Source of the DNA: Haloarculaceae archaeon
Lineage (GTDB): Archaea > Halobacteriota > Halobacteria > Halobacteriales > Haloarculaceae
Direction of reading: 5' to 3'
DNA: 12,095 nucleotides
Assembly: GCA_018609665.1 (NCBI GenBank)
Contig: JAHENN010000084.1
Location: 1 to 12,095, forward strand
Shown: positions 6,463-12,027 of the stretch, piece by piece
Layout of the letters: each line of letters starts with the position of its first letter
Numbering within the stretch: position 1 is the stretch's first letter
The notes under the pieces: model-generated
Database searches by the model: none
What the model was told of the DNA's origin: nothing
The model's input: the letters and a program-made list of their open reading frames with translations, nothing else
Program-made: the position numbers and the translations under genes

Positions 6463-8133
6463 ATGTCAGAGTACGGCCTCCTGTCGCTCGTCCCGCCGCT
6501 TCTGGCCATCACGCTCGCCATCGTCACCCGGAAGGCGGTGCTGTCGCTGTTCGTCGGCATCTGGTCGGGCGGCGTCATCGCCACCGGCGGGCTCGGACTG
6601 CAACGGACGTTCAACTGGATCCTGTACGGCGTTGCCGGCATCTTCCACGCCCGCATCCTCGCGTTCACGCTGCTTCTGGGGTCGGCGGTGGCGATGATCT
6701 GGCGGCTCGGCGGCTCGCGGGCGGTCCGCGACTGGGCGGTCGAGCGGGTCGAGACCAAACGCGGCGCCGGCGTCGCCGCCTGGCTCCTCGGCTTGGTGCT
6801 GTTCTTCGACGACTACGCCAACACCGCCATCGTCGGCAGCACGATGAAGGACATCTCCGACAACGTCAACATCTCCCGGGAGAAGCTGTCGTACCTCGTC
6901 GACTCGACGGCCGCGCCGGTGGCGACGCTCGCGATATCGTCGTGGGTCGCCTTCCAGCTGGGCATCATCCGGGAGGCCTACGACGACCTCGGGCTCTCCG
7001 ACGCGGAGACGCCGAACGCCTTCGAGGTGTTCCTCACCTCCATCCCGTACAACATGTACGCCATTCTGGCCATCGCGATGGTCGGAATCGTCGTCCTGAG
7101 CGGCCGGGACTACGGCGAGATGCTCAGCGCCGAGCACCGCGCCGCCGAGACGGGGAAGGTGACCCGCGACGACGCCCAGCCGATGCAGGACGTCGAGGCC
7201 GAACTGGGCGACCAGCACACCGACGACCCCCGGCTCGCGTCGTTCGTCCTCCCGGTGGTCGTGCTGGTGGCGGTCACCGTCGGTGCGGCGCTGTACTCCG
7301 GCGGCCTCTCGGCGCTCGCCGTCGCGGAGGCGCTCGCCGGCGGCCGACTCGGCGCCGTCGGCGACCAGCTCTACGCCGCCGTCACGGGCGCCAGCTACGC
7401 GCCGGCGCTCGTGCTCGGCTCCTTCGCGATGGTGGCGACGACGTACGTCCTCGGCTACGCCTACGACACGCTGTCGCTGCGCGAGAGCGTCGATACCACC
7501 ATCAACGGCTTCGGCATCATGCTGACCGCGGCCACCATCCTCGTGCTGGCGTGGGGCATCGGCAACGTCGTCGGCCCCGTCGAGACCGAGGGCGACGCCC
7601 CCGGTGGCCTCGGCACGGGCGAGTACGTCGCCGGCGTCGTCGACGGGTCGCTGGCGCCGGAGGTCCTCCCCGTCGCCGTCCTCTTCACCGCCGCCTTCAT
7701 CGCCTTCTCGACCGGCAGCTCCTGGAGCACGATGAGCATCGTCACGCCGGTCGCCGTCCCCGTCGCCTGGAGCCTCACGGAGAGCCACACGATGGTCGCG
7801 GTGATGATCGGGATGATATTCTCCGGCGCCATCTTCGGCGACCACTCCTCGCCCATCTCCGACACGACCGTCCTGTCGTCGACGTTCACCGGCGCCGACC
7901 TCGTCGACCACGTCCGCACGCAGGTCTACTACGCCGTCACCGTCGCGCTGGTGACCGCCGGGCTGATGCTGGTGTGGGGGTTCACCCGGATCTCTCCGTT
8001 CGTGCTGCTGCCGACCGGCGTCGTCGCGCTGGTCGGCCTCGTCTACGGGCTCTCGGCGCTCGACGCCAGCCGCCGCGGCATAGACCCCGAGCCGACGCGG
8101 ACGCCCGGCGACGTCGCGCCGAGCGACGACTGA
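6463..8133 (+). CDS. nhaC: NhaC-family Na+/H+ antiporter, 556 aa
   Basis: Integral membrane sodium/proton antiporter of the NhaC family (Na_H_antiporter-like, PF03553 type), expected to export Na+ in exchange for H+ and so support pH and sodium balance in a halophile. Conserved membrane motifs are FFDDYANTAIVGSTMKD (114-130), with the acidic pair D116-D117, STAAPVA (148-154), FSTGSSWSTMSIVTPV (415-430), and GAIFGDHSSPISDTTVLSS (455-473). About 11-13 hydrophobic segments are present, with an acidic cytosolic loop around 215-258 and a hydrophilic acidic tail after 535. The start at 6463 rather than 6442 follows from TATA spacing. It is transcribed away from the aminotransferase and converges on the split-barrel gene with a 40-nt gap. 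Related NhaC-like proteins can carry other cations or exchange malate/lactate, so the exact ion pair is inferred from the family. Confidence 0.9.
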   Translation: MSEYGLLSLVPPLLAITLAIVTRKAVLSLFVGIWSGGVIATGGLGLQRTFNWILYGVAGIFHARILAFTLLLGSAVAMIWRLGGSRAVRDWAVERVETKRGAGVAAWLLGLVLFFDDYANTAIVGSTMKDISDNVNISREKLSYLVDSTAAPVATLAISSWVAFQLGIIREAYDDLGLSDAETPNAFEVFLTSIPYNMYAILAIAMVGIVVLSGRDYGEMLSAEHRAAETGKVTRDDAQPMQDVEAELGDQHTDDPRLASFVLPVVVLVAVTVGAALYSGGLSALAVAEALAGGRLGAVGDQLYAAVTGASYAPALVLGSFAMVATTYVLGYAYDTLSLRESVDTTINGFGIMLTAATILVLAWGIGNVVGPVETEGDAPGGLGTGEYVAGVVDGSLAPEVLPVAVLFTAAFIAFSTGSSWSTMSIVTPVAVPVAWSLTESHTMVAVMIGMIFSGAIFGDHSSPISDTTVLSSTFTGADLVDHVRTQVYYAVTVALVTAGLMLVWGFTRISPFVLLPTGVVALVGLVYGLSALDASRRGIDPEPTRTPGDVAPSDD

Positions 8134-8173
8134 CCCGAGCCGGCACCGTCGCGCTGCCGACCGCGCCGCCCGC

Positions 8174-8626
8174 TCAGCCGCCGTCCGGCGCCGGGTACGA
8201 CTGGTCCCGCGCCACCACGGTCTCCGGGTCGAACCGGATGAGCCGGTAGGCCTCTGCGTCGAGCCCGCGGAACATCTCCGGCCACGCCGCGCGGTCGTCG
8301 CCGAGGTACTTCGCGAACAGCCGGCCGGCCCGCGGGCGGTCGTACGGCTCCAGGGTCGCCTCGCCCCGCATCCCGATGTGTTCGACCCGGCCCGTCGCCG
8401 GGTCGAAGTCGACGACCGCGACCGCCGTCTCCGGGTACTCCCGCACCCGCCCGGGGTACGACCGCCCGTCCAGCCGCGCGACGTTCCACACGGCGTCGTC
8501 CTCCCACAGGAACCACAGCGGCGACAGCCGCGGGCCCTCGCCCGAACGCTGTGCGAGAAAGCAGAACAGCGGCCGGGCGAAGAACTCGTCCAACTCCACC
8601 GCCAGGTCGTCCTCGAGGAGTTCCAT
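8174..8626 (-). CDS. Pyridoxamine 5'-phosphate oxidase-like FMN split-barrel protein, 150 aa
   Basis: Small cytosolic flavin- or F420-binding split-barrel protein of the PNPOx-like superfamily. The pattern is characteristic: an N-terminal helix (ELDEFF), strands FCFLAQRSGEGPRLSPLWFLW (21-41) and AVWNVARLDG (45-54), GRVREYPETAVAVVDFD (59-75), then HIGMRGEATLEP (83-94) and a C-terminal LIRFDPETVVARDQS (128-142). Length (150 aa) suits the single-domain members that act as F420- or FMN-dependent reductases or general oxidoreductases. Substrate cannot be deduced. The ATG at 8626 is supported by a CCTTATCAG box 27 nt upstream. It follows the tRNA-Gln on the same strand and has its own promoter in the 77-nt gap. 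Confidence 0.75.
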   Translation of the reverse strand: MELLEDDLAVELDEFFARPLFCFLAQRSGEGPRLSPLWFLWEDDAVWNVARLDGRSYPGRVREYPETAVAVVDFDPATGRVEHIGMRGEATLEPYDRPRAGRLFAKYLGDDRAAWPEMFRGLDAEAYRLIRFDPETVVARDQSYPAPDGG

Positions 8627-8648
8627 GCCCGGCGGTCACGACGGTCGG

Positions 8649-8657
8649 CTGATAAGG
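8649..8657 (-). promoter_or_regulatory. TATA-like element of the split-barrel gene
   Basis: CCTTATCAG on the minus strand is centred 27 nt before the ATG at 8626, consistent with a leaderless transcript. Confidence 0.55.
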
Positions 8658-8703
8658 GTGCGGCGGGCGTGGGCGCCGCCGGAGAATCCGAGCGACAGAG
8701 GAG

Positions 8704-8776
8704 TAGTCCCGGGAGGATTCGAACCTCCGTTGCAGGCCCCAGAAGCCCACGTGATTGGCCACTACACTACGGGACT
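8704..8776 (-). tRNA. tRNA-Gln (anticodon CUG)
   Basis: The 73-nt cloverleaf reads on the minus strand. The acceptor stem AGTCCCG/CGGGACT pairs perfectly, with discriminator A. The D-arm contains TAGTGGCCAATC. The anticodon arm is TGGGC, loop TTCTGGG, GCCTG, placing CTG at positions 34-36 (reads CAG, glutamine); two of its five pairs are G-U. The T-arm is GGAGG, TTCGAAT, CCTCC. No intron is present and the 3' CCA is not encoded, so it must be added. The D-arm and anticodon loop are as in other haloarchaeal tRNA-Gln genes. In archaea this tRNA is usually charged by the glutamate-then-amidation route. It lies 27 nt downstream of the HNH gene's stop codon. Confidence 0.95.
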
Positions 8777-8803
8777 GCGTACACCGGAATTCAGGCCGCG
8801 GAC

Positions 8804-8812
8804 CTATTTATG
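8804..8812 (-). promoter_or_regulatory. TATA box of tRNA-Gln, inside the HNH gene's 3' end
   Basis: CATAAATAG on the minus strand is a strong TATA box centred about 32 nt before the tRNA 5' end, so transcription would begin a few nucleotides upstream of the mature tRNA. The nine bases are also the last two codons (His, Lys) and TAG stop of the HNH gene. Confidence 0.7.
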
Positions 8813-9622
8813 ATTGTCGTGTTCCGGTCGCTGCCCGTCGTCCGGAGGCTCGAAATGGAGCCTCCGGTGGCAGTTCGCACAGAGCACCTCGCACTTCGCT
8901 ATCTCGGCGTTGATGACCTCTCGCGGCCGGGCGTCGGTGACCATACTCGCGACGGTATCCGTCTTCTCGCCCGTCGTGTGGTGGAAGTCGAGACACGGCA
9001 CGTCGTCTTCGCCGCAGTCCGAACAGCCGCCGAGGTCGGCTTTCCGCTCGTGGAGCCACCGCCGGAGGTCGTCGTCCGGCTCGGTGTGGTGCTCTCTCCG
9101 GTGGCAATTCGCACAGAGCACCTCGCATTTGTCCATCTCGTCTTCGAGTGCGTCCCGTCCGTATCCGTGCGTGACCATGCGTCCGACGGACAGCTCCTTC
9201 CGGGACCCCTCGCGGTGATGGAAGTCGAGACAGGCGGGGTCCGAGCAGCCGCACCGGGCACAGCCGTACTCGCGCTTCCGTTCGTTGAGCCACGCGCGGA
9301 GCCGTGCTCGCCGCCGGAGGGTCCGCTCGGTGTTCCACTCGCGGTTCCGGTAGTGCCATCGCTGGTCGACCGACAGGTCGTTCCAGGAAACGCCGTCGGG
9401 AAGCGCCACGTCGTCGGGTTTCTCGCCGACCCGGGAGCCGGTCGAGGGGTTCGTCGCCAGGCCGGCGGCCTCCTTGGCCGCGTTCCAGCCGCCGAACTGT
9501 CGGATGATCGTCGCCGACGCGGGCTGCAGCCCCAGCTTCTCGTACTCGGCCTTCGTCGGCGACTCGCCCAGCCGCCGGGCGACAGCCCGGAGCGCCGCGA
9601 TGCACTCCGTCTCGGTGACCAT
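8804..9622 (-). CDS. Tandem HNH endonuclease-like protein with N-terminal homing-endonuclease-associated repeat, 272 aa
   Basis: Probable zinc-binding nuclease. Residues about 6-54 (ALRAVARRLGESPTKAEY ... FGGWNAAKEAAGL) resemble the HNH-associated DNA-binding repeat found beside homing-type nucleases. Residues 81-115 are a basic, Trp-rich linker. Two HNH-like modules follow: module 1 has C121/C124, LDFHH (132-136) and C170/C173-H174; module 2 has C200/C203, LDFHH (211-215) and C248/C251-H252. Each ends in CEVLCANCHRR, so both keep the four-cysteine zinc frame and the central double histidine. DNA around the CEVLCANCHRR segments is nearly identical between copies, pointing to duplication or gene conversion. 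The ATG at 9622 has a TATA-like element 27 nt upstream. It lies between the ArsC-like gene and tRNA-Gln, on their strand. No methylase or intron/intein context is visible, so restriction, homing or a domesticated role all remain open. Confidence 0.82.
   Translation of the reverse strand: MVTETECIAALRAVARRLGESPTKAEYEKLGLQPASATIIRQFGGWNAAKEAAGLATNPSTGSRVGEKPDDVALPDGVSWNDLSVDQRWHYRNREWNTERTLRRRARLRAWLNERKREYGCARCGCSDPACLDFHHREGSRKELSVGRMVTHGYGRDALEDEMDKCEVLCANCHRREHHTEPDDDLRRWLHERKADLGGCSDCGEDDVPCLDFHHTTGEKTDTVASMVTDARPREVINAEIAKCEVLCANCHRRLHFEPPDDGQRPEHDNHK
8863..8896 (-). repeat. Direct repeat copy 2, HNH module 2
   Basis: This 34-nt segment matches 9097-9130 at 32 of 34 positions and encodes the KCEVLCANCHRR part of HNH module 2. 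The two copies are 234 nt (78 codons) apart and in phase. Confidence 0.85.
9097..9130 (-). repeat. Direct repeat copy 1, HNH module 1
   Basis: Partner of 8863-8896, differing at two positions, one of them synonymous-type G/A and one C/T. It encodes the KCEVLCANCHRR part of HNH module 1. Confidence 0.85.
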
Positions 9623-9644
9623 GCGCAGGATGTGCCCGTCCTCG

Positions 9645-9654
9645 GTGAAAAGCC
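9645..9654 (-). promoter_or_regulatory. TATA-like element of the HNH gene
   Basis: GGCTTTTCAC on the minus strand is centred about 27 nt before the ATG at 9622. It lies in the 46-nt gap after the ArsC-like gene, so the HNH gene can be transcribed alone. The match is weak. Confidence 0.4.
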
Positions 9655-9668
9655 CGCGGCCGGCCTCG

Positions 9669-10103
9669 CTACCCCTCGATGCGCGCCTCGCCTTCGAGTT
9701 CGTCGAGCAACTCGTGTACCCGCGCTTCGACCTCGTCGCGGATCTTCCGGACGCGGTCGAGGTCCTCGCCGTCGGGGTCGGGCAGCGCCCAGTCGCGGAC
9801 GTCCGTGTCCGTGTCGGCGTCGAGTTCGAGCGTCGAACAGCCCATCGTGGCGACGACGTCGCAGGACTCCAGTTCGTCGGTCGGGATCTCCCGCGGCTCC
9901 CGCCCGGAGAGGTCGACGTCCCGTTCGGCCATGACCTCGACGACCTCGGGGTGGACGGCGTCGGCGGGGTCGGTGCCGCCGGTCACCACCTCGACGTCGA
10001 GGTCCCGGCGGTCGACCTCCCGGCGGGCGAAGGCCGCCGACATCTGGCTCCGGCCGGCGTTCTGGACGCAGACGAAGGCCACCCGCGGCGCGTCGGTCTC
10101 CAT
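9669..10103 (-). CDS. ArsC-like low-molecular-weight phosphatase / arsenate reductase family, 144 aa
   Basis: Cytosolic protein of the low-molecular-weight tyrosine phosphatase fold. The P-loop is CVQNAGRSQ (12-20), with nucleophile C12, R18 and S19; the Asn and Ser-Gln variants are those of the arsenate reductase branch (CxGNxxRSQ-like). The general-acid loop is WALPDPDG (105-112, D109). C89 in VVATMGC aligns with the first resolving cysteine of thioredoxin-linked ArsC, but the second one (seven residues on) is replaced by an acidic stretch; C81 lies just before and may or may not substitute. Function could be arsenate reduction through another thiol, or protein-tyrosine dephosphorylation. 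No arsR, arsB/acr3 or arsA gene is adjacent, which weakens an arsenic role. The ATG at 10103 has a good TATA-like box 27 nt upstream. Confidence 0.82.
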   Translation of the reverse strand: METDAPRVAFVCVQNAGRSQMSAAFARREVDRRDLDVEVVTGGTDPADAVHPEVVEVMAERDVDLSGREPREIPTDELESCDVVATMGCSTLELDADTDTDVRDWALPDPDGEDLDRVRKIRDEVEARVHELLDELEGEARIEG

Positions 10104-10124
10104 GGCCGGCCGTTCGTCGGCCGG

Positions 10125-10135
10125 GACAAATAGAC
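10125..10135 (-). promoter_or_regulatory. TATA box of the ArsC-like gene
   Basis: GTCTATTTGTC on the minus strand is centred 27 nt before the ATG at 10103, consistent with a leaderless transcript. Confidence 0.6.
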
Positions 10136-10154
10136 TTCGAAAACGGCCGATTCT

Positions 10155-10169
10155 CGGCTATATGAGCCG
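10155..10169 (+). promoter_or_regulatory. Palindrome enclosing a TATA-like core upstream of purO
   Basis: Perfect arms CGGCT and AGCCG flank ATATG, so the palindrome contains CTATATGA, the best TATA candidate for purO. Transcription would then begin near 10188 and give an 80-nt leader. A regulator bound to the palindrome would block TBP. It lies about 20 nt upstream of the divergent ArsC-like TATA box and could affect either gene. Confidence 0.4.
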
Positions 10170-10179
10170 CAATAGTGGC

Positions 10180-10196
10180 ACGTAGCGGAACGTAGC
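10180..10196. repeat. ACGTAGC direct repeat with 10-bp period
   Basis: ACGTAGC occurs at 10180-10186 and 10190-10196, exactly one helical turn apart, around the start site predicted from the upstream TATA-like core. Such spacing is typical of sites bound on one DNA face, but two 7-mers is limited evidence. Confidence 0.35.
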
Positions 10197-10269
10197 CGGC
10201 GGGCGCCGGGGGCGACGCCGGCCGCGGCGAACCGACACCGACATGTCGCCGCCGCCGGCATCTCCGTGC

Positions 10270-10863
10270 ATGTACGTCGGTCGCTTCGTCGTCGTCGCGC
10301 CGGACCGGGCCGCCTACCGTGTCTCCTCGCGGTCGTTCCCGAACCGGAAGGTCGTCGACCGCGAGGGGCGGCTCACGGTCGTGCCGACCGACGACGCCCC
10401 GGAGACGGACAACCCGTACATCTCCTACAACTGCCTGCGGACGACCGACGACGGCGCGGCGGCGGTCGTCGGCAACGGCACGCAGGTCGACCCGGTGGTC
10501 GAGAAGCTGGAGGCGGGCTACCCGGCCCGGGACGCCCTGGCGGAGACGCTGCTGGCGCTGGACTACGAGAAGGACGACTACGACACGCCGCGGGTCGCGG
10601 GCGTCGTCGGCGCCGACAGCTACGTGGGAATCGTCCGCCGGGACGCGCTGCTGGTCCGCGCCGTCGAGGAGCCGACGCTCGTGGCCACCTACGAGAGGGA
10701 CCGCCCGGAGCCGGTCGAGTTCGAGGCGACCGACCCCGGGGGGATGGCGCGGGAGGTCTACGGCTTCGACCTCGAGCACCCGGTGTGTGCCGCCGCCGTC
10801 GCGGCGACCGACGACGGCTTCGAGACGGGGCTCTACAACGGGCCGGACGACGGCTCCGGGTGA
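10270..10863 (+). CDS. purO: IMP cyclohydrolase, archaeal PurO type, 197 aa
   Basis: Catalyses the last step of purine synthesis, ring closure of FAICAR (5-formamidoimidazole-4-carboxamide ribotide) to IMP, using the archaeal PurO fold instead of the cyclohydrolase half of PurH. Family signatures are MYVGRFVVV at the N-terminus, YRVSSRSFPNR (16-26), NPYISYNCLR (48-57), and the central DYDTPRVAGVV segment (103-113). Length is close to the roughly 200 aa of characterised PurO. The ATG at 10270 is chosen because homologous proteins start with MY[LV]GR; an in-frame ATG at 10243 would add nine non-conserved residues. Unlike most genes here it has no good TATA box at leaderless distance, so a leader of about 80 nt from 10158-10165 is possible. 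It converges with the DUF502 gene across a 30-nt gap. Confidence 0.92.
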   Translation: MYVGRFVVVAPDRAAYRVSSRSFPNRKVVDREGRLTVVPTDDAPETDNPYISYNCLRTTDDGAAAVVGNGTQVDPVVEKLEAGYPARDALAETLLALDYEKDDYDTPRVAGVVGADSYVGIVRRDALLVRAVEEPTLVATYERDRPEPVEFEATDPGGMAREVYGFDLEHPVCAAAVAATDDGFETGLYNGPDDGSG

Positions 10864-10893
10864 CAGTCGGGACGACTCGGAACAGTCGGGTCG

Positions 10894-11682
10894 TCACTCG
10901 GTCGGGTCGTCGGGGTCGTCGGCGGATTTCGCGCCGGCGACCCTGTCGATGATATCACCGTTCCAGGTCGGCGACGGGCGGCCGGCGGGCGGGGCATCTG
11001 GGTCGTCGGTACTGATGCCGCTGGTGAGAATCGCCTGGACCGCCTGGTCCATCGAGAGGTCCACGTCGACCACGCGGTCGGTCGGTACGTGCACGAGGAA
11101 CCCTCCGGTGACCGGGTTGGGTGCCATCGGGACGAACAGCGTCACCATGTCGTCCTCGCCGGTTGCTTCCGCGACGGAGTCCGGCGGGGAACTCGTCTGG
11201 AAGGCGATGACGTAGGTCTCCTCCGAGAGGAGTTCGACGAGTTTCACCGTCTCGAACTCCGACGTCCGCTCGCCGACGACCATGGTGCCGACCCGGCGGA
11301 GCGTCCGGTAGACGGTCCCGATTCCGGGAATCGACCCGACCAGGTAGTCGAAGACGCCGACGAGGAACTCCCCGTACCGGTACCGCGCGAGCGCCCCGAC
11401 CGTCATCACCAGCGTCAGGAAGAGCAGGACCGCGATGGCCTCGCTCAGGAAGCCGTACACGTCGCTGTACACCCCCGCATCGACCAGGAGACGGGTGAGC
11501 TCCCCCCGTCGGAAGAACCCGATTATCTCCAGATCCTCGAGCAGTTCGACCACCGGCAGAAGCGCCGACCTGAGCCGGGTGATGACGAACCAGATGGCGT
11601 AGACCGTGAGGGCGAGCGGAAGGATGATGGCCAGTCCCGTGAAGAAGATGTTTCGGACGGTTCGGAGGGCGAATCCGATCAT
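10894..11682 (-). CDS. DUF502 family membrane protein, 262 aa
   Basis: Integral membrane protein of the DUF502 family (PF04367 type), function unknown. It has two hydrophobic segments (about 12-35 and 80-98), an amphipathic stretch between them, and a conserved cytosolic-type region: SIPGIGTVYRTLRRVG (117-132), then LFVPMAPNPVTGGFLVHVP (182-200), which is the family hallmark. The last 40 residues are acidic and disordered (DDPDAPPAGR ... DDPDDPTE). Length is slightly above the usual 200-230 aa because of this tail. The ATG at 11682 has only a poorly placed A/T stretch 19 nt upstream; a better TATA candidate at 11724-11734 would give a leader of about 20 nt. It converges on purO. Confidence 0.88.
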   Translation of the reverse strand: MIGFALRTVRNIFFTGLAIILPLALTVYAIWFVITRLRSALLPVVELLEDLEIIGFFRRGELTRLLVDAGVYSDVYGFLSEAIAVLLFLTLVMTVGALARYRYGEFLVGVFDYLVGSIPGIGTVYRTLRRVGTMVVGERTSEFETVKLVELLSEETYVIAFQTSSPPDSVAEATGEDDMVTLFVPMAPNPVTGGFLVHVPTDRVVDVDLSMDQAVQAILTSGISTDDPDAPPAGRPSPTWNGDIIDRVAGAKSADDPDDPTE

Positions 11683-11723
11683 ACCCTGAGTTACGACCTA
11701 ATTCAGGCGCATCCTGCTGAGAA

Positions 11724-11734
11724 CAAAAAGATAG
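11724..11734 (-). promoter_or_regulatory. T-rich element: possible TATA box of the DUF502 gene or terminator T-tract
   Basis: CTATCTTTTTG on the minus strand lies about 46 nt before the DUF502 start, which would give a leader of about 20 nt. It directly follows the right-hand side of a 9-bp inverted repeat when read on the minus strand, so it could equally be the T-tract of a terminator for a transcript from the intergenic region. Confidence 0.4.
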
Positions 11735-11770
11735 CGTTCGACTGCGCCAGCGCCGTGCGACGTCGAACGC
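11734..11770. repeat. Inverted repeat, 9-bp arms, 19-nt spacer
   Basis: GCGTTCGAC (11734-11742) and GTCGAACGC (11762-11770) are perfect complements. Read on the minus strand the stem is followed at once by a T-rich run, like an intrinsic terminator; alternatively it is an operator touching the DUF502 TATA candidate. Confidence 0.7.
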
Positions 11771-11774
11771 CCGC

Positions 11775-11790
11775 GACTGCTCCGGCAGTC
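11775..11790. repeat. Hairpin, 6-bp stem, TCCG loop
   Basis: GACTGC and GCAGTC pair perfectly around a four-base loop. It lies 4 nt beyond the preceding inverted repeat. Confidence 0.55.
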
Positions 11791-11841
11791 CACTCGCCGG
11801 GCACGGCCACAGCGGGTCGAGAGCGGGAGCCGGCAGGCCAC

Positions 11842-11880
11842 GGCCGGACGCTGCCGTACCGACGACCGCGGCGTCCGGCC
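11842..11880. repeat. Inverted repeat, 10-bp arms, 19-nt spacer
   Basis: GGCCGGACGC (11842-11851) and GCGTCCGGCC (11871-11880) are perfect complements. The spacer is the same length as in the repeat at 11734-11770, although the arm sequences differ. Confidence 0.7.
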
Positions 11881-11904
11881 TCCTCCGGCGGGCCCTGCAG
11901 CCGT

Positions 11905-11920
11905 CGGGGCAGACGCCCCG
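11905..11920. repeat. Hairpin, 6-bp stem, AGAC loop
   Basis: CGGGGC and GCCCCG pair perfectly around AGAC. Confidence 0.55.
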
Positions 11921-11994
11921 CACGACACGGCCCGGTGCGAACGGCCCACCCTGCTCGCCGGCCCTCGGGTGCCGCGACCGGCGCTCGCGGACAC

Positions 11995-12003
11995 ATTACT
12001 AAG
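11995..12003 (+). promoter_or_regulatory. TATA-like element of the partial gene at the right end
   Basis: ATTACTAAG is centred about 29 nt before the ATG at 12028, consistent with leaderless or nearly leaderless transcription of that gene. Confidence 0.5.
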
Positions 12004-12006
12004 ACG

Positions 12007-12025
12007 CTCCGGGCCGTACCCGGAG
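12007..12025 (+). repeat. Inverted repeat over the start region of the partial gene
   Basis: CTCCGGG and CCCGGAG pair perfectly around CCGTA, between the TATA-like element and the start codon. If transcription is leaderless, this is a DNA operator-like site rather than an RNA hairpin. Confidence 0.5.
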
Positions 12026-12027
12026 TG

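Larger units (their letters stand above)
11683..12027. other. 345-nt intergenic region without a supportable gene
   Basis: The region between the divergent DUF502 gene and the partial + strand gene holds no credible protein. Long open frames exist on both strands but translate to Arg/Pro/Gly-rich, basic sequence unlike the acidic proteins around. It does hold four perfect inverted repeats between 11734 and 11920, plus a fifth at 12007-12025 beside the next gene's start, and A/T-rich elements at both ends. Confidence 0.7.

Noticed and set aside
8704..8776. tRNA-Gln as an integration (att) site for a mobile element
   Set aside because: No second copy of the tRNA 3' end and no integrase gene are found in the window; only the neighbouring HNH gene hints at mobility.
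8378..9934. 518-codon + strand frame spanning the split-barrel, tRNA, HNH and ArsC-like loci
   Set aside because: It runs through a tRNA and three supported minus-strand genes, and its translation has no coherent domain.
10864..10893. Possible terminator between purO and the DUF502 gene
   Set aside because: Only a weak GACGAC/GTCGTC pairing with a long loop and no T-tract is present, partly within repetitive Asp-rich coding sequence.
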